Below the pieces are notes generated by a model, which was not told the DNA's origin, made no database searches, and saw nothing but the letters and a program-made list of their open reading frames with translations. Positions 16,888-25,549 of a stretch of DNA of 64,000 bases are shown here, in pieces. Where the stretch lies: the NCBI GenBank assembly GCA_937996625.1, contig CALKVA010000016.1:1-64000 (forward strand), in the 5' to 3' direction. The position numbers and the translations under genes are program-made. Source of the stretch: UBA5951 sp009936885 (GTDB lineage Bacteria > Pseudomonadota > Alphaproteobacteria > Puniceispirillales > Puniceispirillaceae). The first letter of the stretch is position 1. The number at the start of each line of letters is the position of its first letter.

Positions 16888-18756
16888 GTGAGCAAACCTA
16901 TTGATGAGATGTTTTTAAAAGCTAATGCTGCAAGCCTGCGTGCATTAGCTGGGGGCACCCAGCATGAGGTTAGATATGTTGGTCAGGATAGCATCATTAC
17001 CAATGACGGGGTAAGACTGCCAGCACCCCCAAGAGAGCCCTCTGCAAATACTGAAAATCAATTGCGGGGGGCTAGTGATGCTGCTGGGTTATGGCTCGCG
17101 CATCATAATAAAAAAACCCATCAGAGAGTCAGCCCAAAATCATCTGCTGCTAAAATGGTGTTTGAAGCAGCCGAAAAAGCACGGGTAGAGGCAATCGGGT
17201 CAAATGATATGGCCGGGGTTCGGAAGAATTTAACAGAACGCCTTGAAACACATTATACACTCCACCCCCTTGGTATTCCCTCACCAGAAGCATCTGACCA
17301 GCTTGAAAATGGGTTGTCAGAAGCGGTTAGACTTATTATCCGTGAGAAATTAACAGGCGAGAAATCTCCTGCAGCTGCTGGAATAGCGATGGATTTATGG
17401 CGTCCCTTTATTGAATCGCGCGCTGGCGATCTGTTGGAGGAAATGAAATCAGCCACTCAAAATCAGGCGGTGTTTGCTGATTTTGCAAAACAGCTTATTG
17501 GGGCGCTGCAAAGTAACCTTGGCGAAAATTCGGAAGACGGAGATGATGGCGAGGGAGATGATGATAGCACTGGCAAACAGACTGAAGACGACCAAGAAGG
17601 TGAGCAGCAAGCACAATCAGCAACTGGAGAGGATGATTCAGACGGGAATGATTCGCAATCTGTTGAGATGGAGGGCGATGCTGCTGCAATGGCTGCTGAA
17701 GATGGGGTTGATGATGATTCAGACGAAGAAATGGAAGGTCAGGCAGAAGGTGACTCACCTGGCGGTGACCCCCGTGATTACCAATCTGATGAAACAGCTC
17801 GAAATCAGGGGTACCGTATATTTACAGATAAATATGATGAAATAATCGAAGCAGCCGAATTATGCGATTCAGAAGAGCTTGATAGACTTCGAGGTCTGCT
17901 TGACAGACATCTTGAAAGCCTAACTTCTGTGATTGCAAAATTAGCAAATCGGCTACAGCGGAAGCTAATGGCGTATCAGAATCGCTCTTGGGACTTTGAC
18001 CTTGAAGAAGGTGTTCTTGATGCTGGAAAATTACACCGCGTTGTAACCCAGCCGCTATCCGCCTTATCATTTAAACAAGAGCAGGATACTAAATTCAGAG
18101 ATACGATTGTAACCCTTCTTCTGGATAATTCAGGCTCAATGCGCGGTCGTCCTATAACGATTGCAGCTGTCACAGCTGATATTCTGGCACGCACCTTAGA
18201 GAGATGCGGTGTGAAAGTTGAAATTCTGGGCTTTACAACCAAAGCATGGAAAGGGGGGCAATCCAGAGAGGCTTGGCAACTTGCTGGAAAACCAGATAAG
18301 CCTGGCAGATTAAACGACTTAAGGCACATTATTTATAAAGCAGGCGATATTCCTTATCGCCGAGCAAGGCGTTCGCTTGGGCTAATGCTTCGTGAAGGCA
18401 TTCTAAAAGAAAATATCGATGGTGAGGCATTACTTTGGGCACATAACAGGTTGCTTGCTCGACATGAAGACAGGCAAATATTAATGGTGATTTCTGATGG
18501 TGCCCCCGTCGATGATTCAACTTTGTCTGCTAATAGCGGAAATTATCTTGAAAAGCACCTCCGACAGGTAATAGCGATGATCCAAGAACGCTCTCCTGTA
18601 GAGCTGCTCGCTATCGGCATTGGTCACGATGTTACACGTTATTATGAACGTGCAGTAACAATAACAGATGCAGAACAGCTTGGCGGAGCGGTAATGACAC
18701 AGCTAGCTGATTTGTTTGATGAGAATGCGAAGCCGCCTCGCAAGGTTTTCTCTTAA
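16888..18756 (+). CDS. cobT: Aerobic cobaltochelatase subunit CobT
   Basis: Partner of CobS in cobalt chelation. The 622 residues start at GTG 16888. A CobT N-terminal region is followed by a strongly acidic low-complexity linker (about 215-305, runs of Asp, Glu, Gly and Gln) and a C-terminal von Willebrand A domain. The MIDAS motif LDNSGSM is at about 411-417, and VISDGAPVDDSTLSANSGNYLEKHLR comes later. Linker plus VWA is the normal CobT layout. It is operonic with cobS, and its stop is about 100 nt from the convergent rpmB. Confidence 0.95.
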   Translation: MSKPIDEMFLKANAASLRALAGGTQHEVRYVGQDSIITNDGVRLPAPPREPSANTENQLRGASDAAGLWLAHHNKKTHQRVSPKSSAAKMVFEAAEKARVEAIGSNDMAGVRKNLTERLETHYTLHPLGIPSPEASDQLENGLSEAVRLIIREKLTGEKSPAAAGIAMDLWRPFIESRAGDLLEEMKSATQNQAVFADFAKQLIGALQSNLGENSEDGDDGEGDDDSTGKQTEDDQEGEQQAQSATGEDDSDGNDSQSVEMEGDAAAMAAEDGVDDDSDEEMEGQAEGDSPGGDPRDYQSDETARNQGYRIFTDKYDEIIEAAELCDSEELDRLRGLLDRHLESLTSVIAKLANRLQRKLMAYQNRSWDFDLEEGVLDAGKLHRVVTQPLSALSFKQEQDTKFRDTIVTLLLDNSGSMRGRPITIAAVTADILARTLERCGVKVEILGFTTKAWKGGQSREAWQLAGKPDKPGRLNDLRHIIYKAGDIPYRRARRSLGLMLREGILKENIDGEALLWAHNRLLARHEDRQILMVISDGAPVDDSTLSANSGNYLEKHLRQVIAMIQERSPVELLAIGIGHDVTRYYERAVTITDAEQLGGAVMTQLADLFDENAKPPRKVFS

Positions 18757-18775
18757 CTCTTTTAGCATCTCAATC

Positions 18776-18791
18776 AAGTTGTAATCAACTT
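18776..18791. terminator. Weak hairpin between convergent cobT and rpmB
   Basis: AAGTTG, loop TAAT, CAACTT: a 6-bp perfect stem 20 nt after the cobT stop. The A/T-rich flanks lack a clear T-run, so this is at best a weak intrinsic terminator. Confidence 0.3.
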
Positions 18792-18857
18792 ATTAGCTCT
18801 CACCATCTTTTTCAAAAGATACCGTTAGCGACAGTAATTAAGAATTAGTTAGATATT

Positions 18858-19142
18858 TTAGCTCTGCGATGCAGCTAGTATCTCAGACTTAATAGCGCGT
18901 GCTTCGTCAGCTAATTCGCTATTTCTAGCTTGAATTAAAAATGGGTCAATACCGCCATGCTTTTCAACAGTGCGAATCGCGCTTGTTGACACACGAAGCT
19001 TTAAAGAGCGACCAAGAATATCTGACTGCATGGTTGTAACCTGCAGGTTCGGCAGAAAGCGTCTGCGTGTTCGGTTATTCGCATGACTTACATTATTTCC
19101 GCTCATTACAGTTTTACCAGTAATCTGACAACGTTTCGCCAT
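18858..19142 (-). CDS. rpmB: 50S ribosomal protein L28
   Basis: Large-subunit ribosomal protein. 94 residues starting MAKRCQITGKTVMSGNNVSHANNRTRRRF, which is the L28 signature; SLKLRVSTSAIRTVEKHGGID follows, and the C-terminal extension is the alphaproteobacterial type. A strong AAGGA Shine-Dalgarno precedes the ATG, and a near-consensus promoter lies upstream. It is convergent with cobT. Confidence 0.97.
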   Translation of the reverse strand: MAKRCQITGKTVMSGNNVSHANNRTRRRFLPNLQVTTMQSDILGRSLKLRVSTSAIRTVEKHGGIDPFLIQARNSELADEARAIKSEILAASQS

Positions 19143-19187
19143 AACGACTTCCTTTTATCTTATGCCATTTTTTTAATGTGAGACATG

Positions 19188-19216
19188 GATATAGAGCAAT
19201 CGCGCCAATAGGTCAA
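19188..19216 (-). promoter_or_regulatory. Sigma-70-type promoter of rpmB
   Basis: Reading leftward: -35 TTGACC (19211-19216), a 17-nt spacer, -10 TATATC (19188-19193). The rpmB ATG is about 45 nt downstream. The match and spacing are close to consensus, as expected for a ribosomal protein gene. Confidence 0.7.
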
Positions 19217-19279
19217 CTCTTCTAAAATCTTGGCGCGTCATAAAGTTTTTATTAACATAATTTCTATAAGATACCGCGA

Positions 19280-19645
19280 ATGGATAATACATCTCACTAT
19301 CTTGAAAAGCGAAATGTTACTTTGGGGGATCGTTGCGCCACAATTCAGCTAGAAACTTATTTCTGGCACCATTTGGACATGATTATTGAACAAGAGCAAT
19401 TATCATTAAATCTTCCATGTCATGAAATTCATGAAAGTCGATGCAACTATTCAATGGCACAATCTTTGAGGTTGTTCATTGTGATGTATTTCAAAGAAAA
19501 AACAAAAGCAATGCAGCGTTCGCATCCGCTAGGCGCTGATTATAAATTATTTGAAGCTAGTGCCGATCCGCCGTCCATTATTCAGGTTTTAAATGTGTTT
19601 TCACAGCATGCTCAGCATGTCGGTGCGCTTTATCAAAAGAATTAA
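19280..19645 (+). CDS. Ribbon-helix-helix domain protein
   Basis: 121 residues. The N-terminal ~75 match the ribbon-helix-helix domain widespread in Alphaproteobacteria (RHH_4 type): KRNVTLGDRCATIQLETYFWHHLDMII as strand plus first helix, then NYSMAQSLRLFIVMYFKEK as the second helix. Such proteins bind DNA as dimers, or are otherwise uncharacterised. The last ~45 residues are not recognisable. Its 3' end overlaps the 3' end of the convergent pyrD by 68 nt, so both C-termini are encoded in the same DNA. The target gene is unknown. Confidence 0.75.
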   Translation: MDNTSHYLEKRNVTLGDRCATIQLETYFWHHLDMIIEQEQLSLNLPCHEIHESRCNYSMAQSLRLFIVMYFKEKTKAMQRSHPLGADYKLFEASADPPSIIQVLNVFSQHAQHVGALYQKN

Positions 19646-20684
19646 AGCTGCCACGTACCTCGCTCAAATCACGAATCCCCTCACCCAAGCATAATTTGGT
19701 AAGATTTGTATTGATGTGATTCGCAATATGGGGCCCTGATAATGCAAGAGAGGAATAAAGCTGCACAAGATCAGCGCCAAGCAGGATTTTAGTATATGCG
19801 TCTGCAACGCTCCTCACGCCACCAACACCGATAAAAGAAATTTGTCCCCCTGCAAAGGCATATGCCTCTGACAATTTCTCACTTGATAATCTAAATAAAG
19901 GAGCCCCAGATAGCCCTCCTACCTGATCCCTATTTTTTTTGTTTTTAAGATTATCTCGAGCCAGAGTGGTATTGCTAATAATAACACTGGCAATTCCCTC
20001 ATTCACCATTACTTCAATCGCCGAAAACAAATCCTTACTGGAAAGGTCCGGAGCCAGTTTAATAAAAATAGGTTTAAGCAACCCTGCTTGCGTTAATGCG
20101 CGTTTTACGCTCTTAATTATTTCCCTCAGGGAAGCTGATTTTTGCAAGTTTCTTAGTCCAGAGGTATTTGGCGAGCTTATATTTATGGTGATATAATCAG
20201 CTAATCCTGCAAGCCTCAAACATGCCATAAAGTAATCTTCTATTTTATTTTCTGAATCTTTATTAGCTCCTATATTCACCCCAATTATGTGTTCTGCTGT
20301 TTTGATTTTGCGATATTTCAAAAGCCGTGTTGCCACAGCCTCCATCCCATCACCGTTAAATCCGTATCTATTGATAAAGGCTTCATCTTCTGGCAGGCGA
20401 AAGACACGTGGTTTTGGATTTCCCGGCTGTGGCAATGGGGTTACAGTTCCTATTTCAACACTCCCAAATCCAAGGGCAAAACATCCTGAAATAGCGGCTG
20501 CATTCTTATCAAACCCCGCTGCTAGTCCAACCGGATTGGCAAAGTAAAGCCCTCCTACCATTGTAGGTAATTTAACTGGGTTATATCTTGGGTGCAGTCC
20601 TACTGACAAAGCGCCTACCGCTAGCTGATGCGATGCCTCCCCTGGTAGTATCTTAGTTAAATTTGCCAGCGTATGCCAGATCAT
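19578..20684 (-). CDS. pyrD: Dihydroorotate dehydrogenase (quinone), class 2
   Basis: Oxidises dihydroorotate to orotate, passing electrons to quinone at the inner membrane, in pyrimidine synthesis. The class 2 features are the N-terminal helical extension (MIWHTLANLTKILPGE) and the ITINISSPNTSGLRNL active-site loop with the catalytic Ser. FMN-binding GVGGVRS and SSLALSGPHI follow. The 368-residue length is slightly long at the C-terminus, the part overlapping the ribbon-helix-helix gene. Its ATG overlaps the lysS stop (ATGA), so it is coupled to lysS. Confidence 0.95.
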   Translation of the reverse strand: MIWHTLANLTKILPGEASHQLAVGALSVGLHPRYNPVKLPTMVGGLYFANPVGLAAGFDKNAAAISGCFALGFGSVEIGTVTPLPQPGNPKPRVFRLPEDEAFINRYGFNGDGMEAVATRLLKYRKIKTAEHIIGVNIGANKDSENKIEDYFMACLRLAGLADYITINISSPNTSGLRNLQKSASLREIIKSVKRALTQAGLLKPIFIKLAPDLSSKDLFSAIEVMVNEGIASVIISNTTLARDNLKNKKNRDQVGGLSGAPLFRLSSEKLSEAYAFAGGQISFIGVGGVRSVADAYTKILLGADLVQLYSSLALSGPHIANHINTNLTKLCLGEGIRDLSEVRGSFNSFDKAHRHAEHAVKTHLKPE

Positions 20685-22300
20685 GTTAGCTCAGCCTGTC
20701 CCAATCTGTCATTAAGCGCATCTTCAAGTAAGGCTAGACTGGATTGCAGGCCATATAACTTAAAAAAACTACCCATCCTTGGCCCTTGTTTTTGCCCTAG
20801 AAGAATTTGATACAAACAGCTAAACCAGTCTCTTAAATTTTCATATTCAGCTTGTTTGCCGATTGCATAAACTTGATTTTGTATATCTTCTGCGGTTGCT
20901 TCCTCCGGCAATGCAGAAAGGGCCTCTTTTAAGTTTTGAAGATGAATTTTTTCTTCTGCGCTAGCAAGACGATAGGATTTTTCTGGGCGAACTCTATCCT
21001 GGTAAAAGGTAACTGCATATCCAATTAACACATCAAGATGTGGATGCGTTTGAGGTGTAACACCAGGGGCATATTGTCCAACATAAGACCAGATGACCTG
21101 ATTATCTTCTGCTGCACACACACCAGCAAGATTTAACAACAGCGAAAAACTAATAGGCAGGGTTAATGCTACAGGATTTCCTTTATGAATATGCCATGTC
21201 GGGTTTTCAAGCTGGCCGGCCTCATCAGATTCAGCTATTTTACCTAAATGTGTAAAATATTCGTCAACTGTCTTTGGAATGATATCAAAAAATAATCTTT
21301 TTGCTCTTTTTGGCTGTGCATACATAAATAATGATAGGGATTCAGGACTCCCATAGGTGAGCCATTCTTCAACTGACAAACCATTGCCTTTAGATTTAGA
21401 GATTTTTTCTCCATTTTGATCTAAAAAGAGCTCATAGGAAAACCCAGCAGGGGGCGTTGAGCCAAGAGCCCTTAAGATTTTTGACGATAATGTAACTGAA
21501 TCGATTAAATCTTTTCCTGATATTTCGTAATCAACCCCAAGTGCATGCCATCGCATTGCCCAATCCGCTTTCCACTGCAACTTGCAATTCCCGCCTGTAA
21601 CCTCAGTGGTCATCTCTTTGCCTGTAATAGGGTCAAGGTAACATATCGTTCCAGCTTGTTTATCATGGCTTTTTAATGGTACCTGTAATACCTTTCCTGT
21701 ATGGGGGCAAACTGGCAAAAACGGGCTATAAGTTGCTTGTCTGTCTGCGCCAAGTGTCGGCAAAATAATATTGATTATTTTTTCGTAATTGGACAATACA
21801 TCTAACAAAGCCTCATCAAATTTTCCAGATTGGTATAGCTCTGTTGCGCTTAAAAATTCATACTCGAAACCAAAATTATCCAGAAACGCTTTCAATCGTG
21901 CATTATTATGCGCCCCAAATGAGCTATGAGTCCCAAACGGATCTGGCACTTTTGTTAATGGCATTTCAAGATATTTCGCTAATTCTTCTTTGTTGGGAAC
22001 GTTATCTGGAACCTTGCGTAATCCATCCATATCGTCTGAGAAACATATAAGACGTGTTTTTCTGCCTGATAGCACCTCAAACGCATGACGTATCATACTG
22101 GTTCTGACAACCTCGCCAAATGTCCCAATATGAGGCAATCCAGACGGTCCGTACCCTGTTTCGAATATTACTTCTTTTTCTGAATCATCCGATTGCGCTT
22201 CTAGGCGTTTTACAAGATTTCTTGCTTCCACAAATGGCCAAGCCTTTGCATTATTTGCAAGTTCAGCGATTGTTTGATTAAAATGTGGCACATGGTTCAT
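20681..22300 (-). CDS. lysS: Lysyl-tRNA synthetase, class I
   Basis: Charges tRNA-Lys. This is the class I (archaeal-type) enzyme, which is standard in Alphaproteobacteria. The HIGH-like motif is LPHIGT (about 55-60) and the KMSKS-like motif is KISKS (about 299-303). The surrounding sequence and 539-residue length match the family, whereas the unrelated class II LysRS has neither motif. An AGGAA Shine-Dalgarno precedes the ATG. The stop overlaps pyrD by 4 nt. It is divergent from the DinG-type helicase. Confidence 0.95.
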   Translation of the reverse strand: MNHVPHFNQTIAELANNAKAWPFVEARNLVKRLEAQSDDSEKEVIFETGYGPSGLPHIGTFGEVVRTSMIRHAFEVLSGRKTRLICFSDDMDGLRKVPDNVPNKEELAKYLEMPLTKVPDPFGTHSSFGAHNNARLKAFLDNFGFEYEFLSATELYQSGKFDEALLDVLSNYEKIINIILPTLGADRQATYSPFLPVCPHTGKVLQVPLKSHDKQAGTICYLDPITGKEMTTEVTGGNCKLQWKADWAMRWHALGVDYEISGKDLIDSVTLSSKILRALGSTPPAGFSYELFLDQNGEKISKSKGNGLSVEEWLTYGSPESLSLFMYAQPKRAKRLFFDIIPKTVDEYFTHLGKIAESDEAGQLENPTWHIHKGNPVALTLPISFSLLLNLAGVCAAEDNQVIWSYVGQYAPGVTPQTHPHLDVLIGYAVTFYQDRVRPEKSYRLASAEEKIHLQNLKEALSALPEEATAEDIQNQVYAIGKQAEYENLRDWFSCLYQILLGQKQGPRMGSFFKLYGLQSSLALLEDALNDRLGQAELT

Positions 22301-22548
22301 TTTTAGAATTCCTGATACTGTGCGAGATACGATTTATCTGCTTGGTTTTGTGTAAACTGTAACGCAGCTGTTTTCCAGCATAAACTATCTGCTTCAACCA
22401 GCCTTTATGACACGTCAGATACACGCAGTTAGTAGCAAATAGATTAAGGCCTACAAAATAGATTTTTAACTTATTTCAGAACTAGAATATTTAATAATAT
22501 AAGCGAAGACACCTAGCCTGATTTAGTTCAGGTGCTTATGATAACGTT

Positions 22549-25425
22549 ATGTCTGTTTCCACCTCTCTCAGCCCCGATATCGCTGATTACCCAATTTTAT
22601 ATCCTACCATTACCGAAACTCACTGGATTTCAGGTGATGGAGAGGTATGCACCCCCTCAAAAGAGGAACTCAGTCAGATGCTGGCCAGTAATATCCCGCC
22701 CTTAATTTGCCACCGAAACTGGACTGAAAAGAAAATTGGCGCAAAACTCGATAAATATCTTGATATACTTGAGCTGTTTGCATTTGTTAAACCAGCTGAA
22801 TTTTGCCTTCCTACGCCTACCGGTCTTGCTCTTGCAACAGGGCTTGCTATGCCAAAAACAAATTTTGAAAAGGCACTCTTATTACGCTCTATTGCTTATA
22901 ATTTGTTAGATAAAATATCTGAAAATGCGCAACTTGCATCCAACAGGGGGTCTTATAATTCCTCCAAGATGGTAGGAGATATTGCCGAAATGATGGGACA
23001 AGGTGGCTGGCATTGGGCTGCCATTATCCTGCCCGTTTTAGGGCGAAGTGATATTCCAAAAGCGCCTCCTACCCCTTCAGCTGCTGCGATTTGGAATGTG
23101 TTAAGCGAAATACAAGATACAGCCCCAAGAGGAGAGCCTGGTATCAAACCTATTCTGCCTGATATGGCAAGAAATAGATTAACAGAAATGCTAGGACCAA
23201 ACTCTGAAATTCGAAAACCACAAACAGACTATGCAGCAACCAATTGTGTGGTTTTTGATCAGCCTGATGCTGGGCCAAATCCGACAATTTTATTGTCTGA
23301 AGCTGGAACTGGAATAGGAAAAACCCTTGGCTATCTTGCCCCGGCTAGCCTTTGGGCTGAAGCAAATGACGGCTCTGTGTGGATATCTACCTATACACGC
23401 ACCCTGCAACATCAAATTGCGGATGAGCTTCGAAGGCTTCCTGAAAAACAAAATAATCCTGAAAAGTTTAATAATAATGGGCGCAACTCTGCTCAAAATT
23501 CGAGAAACAAAGAAACAAGAAGAGTCGTTATTCGTAAAGGGAGGGAGAATTATCTTTGCCTTCTTAATTTAGACGAAGCATTATCACAGATGCCAGGTCA
23601 GCCAGCAAACGCAATCGCGCTCGGCCTTATGGCTCGCTGGGCTAGTGCATCACCAGACGGAGATTTAACAGGAGCAAGTTTTCCAGCATGGCTTGTCGAC
23701 CTGATCCAAAGCAGACATACCCTTGGTCTTGCCGATAAACGCGGAGAATGTATTCATTCAGCATGTCGTCACTATCATAAGTGTTTTGTAGAAAAGTCTG
23801 TGCGAGAGGCACGGCAGGCAGATATTGTTGTTACCAATCATGCGCTATTAATTCTTCAATCTGTTTTCGCACAAAAAGATGATAGGACTTTATCGAGCAG
23901 ATTGATTTTTGACGAAGGTCATCATGTTTTTGATGCAGCAGATAGCGCCTTTAGTAGCGCTTTGACAGCGAGCGAAGCATCAGAGATGCGCAGATGGATT
24001 AGGGGGGCTGAAGATGGTCTGAAAGGGCGTGCACGTGGATTGCGCAACAGGCTCTCCGAATTAATCTCAGGTGATGAGAAGGCCTTGAGCGAGTTGGAGA
24101 CAGTCATTGATGTTGCTCGTCAATTACCAAGCCGCGGATGGCAAAACCGAATATCATCTGCAAGACAGTTTGGTACTGCAGAGACATTTTTTTCAGCTTT
24201 GAGAATATGTTTATATAACCGTGTTAAGAATACAGAATCGCTCTATGATATCCAAAGTGAGATTTATCCGGCACCGCCGGATATTATAAAAGCTGCTCAA
24301 GATTTTGCAATCGACTTAAAAGCACTTATAACGCCTCTTACGCAGCTAGAAGCATCTTTATTATCTATTATCGACCAAAATACAGAGAGTTTTGATAGTC
24401 AGACAAAATCTCGTTTTGAATCCGCTATAAAAGGCCTACAGAGACGTGCAATTATGCCCTTAACTTCCTGGCTGTTGCAATTGCAAGATCTTGCATCATC
24501 AGAACATGGTGTAACAGGCAGAGATGGATTTGTAGATTGGATGCAAATAGACCGCATTGAAGGCCAAGACAGAGATATTGGCATTTACCGACATTGGCTA
24601 GATCCAACCATTCCCTTCAGTGAGGCTGTATTGCAAAAGGCGCATGGCGTTGCCATCACGTCAGCCACATTGCGTGATATCAAACTGCCTACAGACCCTA
24701 ATTCGGCTAAGCAGGAACACAGCGATAATTGGCAAAGTGCGATGCAGATAACAGGGGCAACCCATCTTCCCCATCCTGCTATATTCAGCATTCATGACTC
24801 GCCCTTTGATTATAAAAATCAAACTCGTATCCTGATTGTAAACGATATCGCAAGAGAGCAACCAGCGGCAACTGGCGCTGCTATGGCTGCATTGATGAGA
24901 GAGGCAGGCGGCGGAAGCCTTGGTTTATTTACCGCAATTCAGAGGCTTAGGGCGATTTATCCCTATCTTGCAGGTCAATTATCCTCAGCTGATATCCCAT
25001 TATATGCCCAGCATATAGACCAAATGAACCTACAAACATTATTGCAATTATTTAGAGCAGATAAAAATAGCTGTTTAGTAGGCACCGATGCAGTGCGAGA
25101 TGGGATAGATGTGCCAGGACAAGCTCTACGAATGATTTTATATGATAGAGTGCCTTGGCCGCGTCCAGACATGCTTTTTAAGGCGCGCGCCAAATGGATG
25201 GGCAAGAATGAACTGACAGATAGACTCACTAGAATGAAATTACGTCAGGCGTTTGGAAGACTTATAAGAAGAGCAGATGATAAGGGAATGTTTGTAATGC
25301 TGGATAGCCGTTTTCCAACACGGCTGACTTCTGCATTTCCAACGGAAGTGAAGATTGAGCGCTTGCCATTAGCAGATGCCCTTTTTCAGGTCCGTGACTT
25401 TCTTCGCCTGCAGGATGAATTATAA
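22549..25425 (+). CDS. DinG/XPD-type ATP-dependent DNA helicase
   Basis: 958-residue superfamily 2 helicase. Walker A AGTGIGKT is at about 251-258 and the DEAH-like box DEGHH at about 454-458. Between them are four cysteines (one in NYLCLL, three in ECIHSACRHYHKC) placed as in the Fe-S domain of DinG/XPD. The C-terminal motifs are ITSATLRD, DAVRDGIDVPGQALRMI and RQAFGRLIRR. The first ~220 residues are an N-terminal region characteristic of alphaproteobacterial versions. Likely role is unwinding R-loops or damage intermediates during DNA repair. It stands alone and is convergent with groEL across a terminator. Confidence 0.9.
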   Translation: MSVSTSLSPDIADYPILYPTITETHWISGDGEVCTPSKEELSQMLASNIPPLICHRNWTEKKIGAKLDKYLDILELFAFVKPAEFCLPTPTGLALATGLAMPKTNFEKALLLRSIAYNLLDKISENAQLASNRGSYNSSKMVGDIAEMMGQGGWHWAAIILPVLGRSDIPKAPPTPSAAAIWNVLSEIQDTAPRGEPGIKPILPDMARNRLTEMLGPNSEIRKPQTDYAATNCVVFDQPDAGPNPTILLSEAGTGIGKTLGYLAPASLWAEANDGSVWISTYTRTLQHQIADELRRLPEKQNNPEKFNNNGRNSAQNSRNKETRRVVIRKGRENYLCLLNLDEALSQMPGQPANAIALGLMARWASASPDGDLTGASFPAWLVDLIQSRHTLGLADKRGECIHSACRHYHKCFVEKSVREARQADIVVTNHALLILQSVFAQKDDRTLSSRLIFDEGHHVFDAADSAFSSALTASEASEMRRWIRGAEDGLKGRARGLRNRLSELISGDEKALSELETVIDVARQLPSRGWQNRISSARQFGTAETFFSALRICLYNRVKNTESLYDIQSEIYPAPPDIIKAAQDFAIDLKALITPLTQLEASLLSIIDQNTESFDSQTKSRFESAIKGLQRRAIMPLTSWLLQLQDLASSEHGVTGRDGFVDWMQIDRIEGQDRDIGIYRHWLDPTIPFSEAVLQKAHGVAITSATLRDIKLPTDPNSAKQEHSDNWQSAMQITGATHLPHPAIFSIHDSPFDYKNQTRILIVNDIAREQPAATGAAMAALMREAGGGSLGLFTAIQRLRAIYPYLAGQLSSADIPLYAQHIDQMNLQTLLQLFRADKNSCLVGTDAVRDGIDVPGQALRMILYDRVPWPRPDMLFKARAKWMGKNELTDRLTRMKLRQAFGRLIRRADDKGMFVMLDSRFPTRLTSAFPTEVKIERLPLADALFQVRDFLRLQDEL

Positions 25426-25486
25426 CATATATGCCCTTTAATCACGCTGTTTGACCTTGCCCTTTAATCTTGGCGGTTTTATAAAA

Positions 25487-25515
25487 AAGCTGGATAGAAA
25501 TATTCTATCCAGCTT
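25487..25515 (-). terminator. Intrinsic terminator of groES-groEL
   Basis: A perfect 13-bp inverted repeat (AAGCTGGATAGAA / TTCTATCCAGCTT) with a 3-nt loop, 34 nt past the groEL stop. On the minus strand it is followed by six Ts (25483-25488 read in reverse), the classic intrinsic terminator layout. It may also stop read-through from the convergent helicase gene. Confidence 0.85.
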
Positions 25516-25549
25516 CCAAATATTATTTGTAATTGGGAAATAGGATTAT

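Noticed and set aside
17474..17845. ORFs of 87-123 codons on both strands within the acidic linker of cobT.
   Set aside because: Low-complexity GA-rich codons of the linker leave other frames open by chance. The CobT frame explains the sequence.
14762..18756. A cobalamin riboswitch controlling cobS-cobT.
   Set aside because: No B12-box-like sequence was found in the bolA/J-domain or J-domain/cobS spacers.
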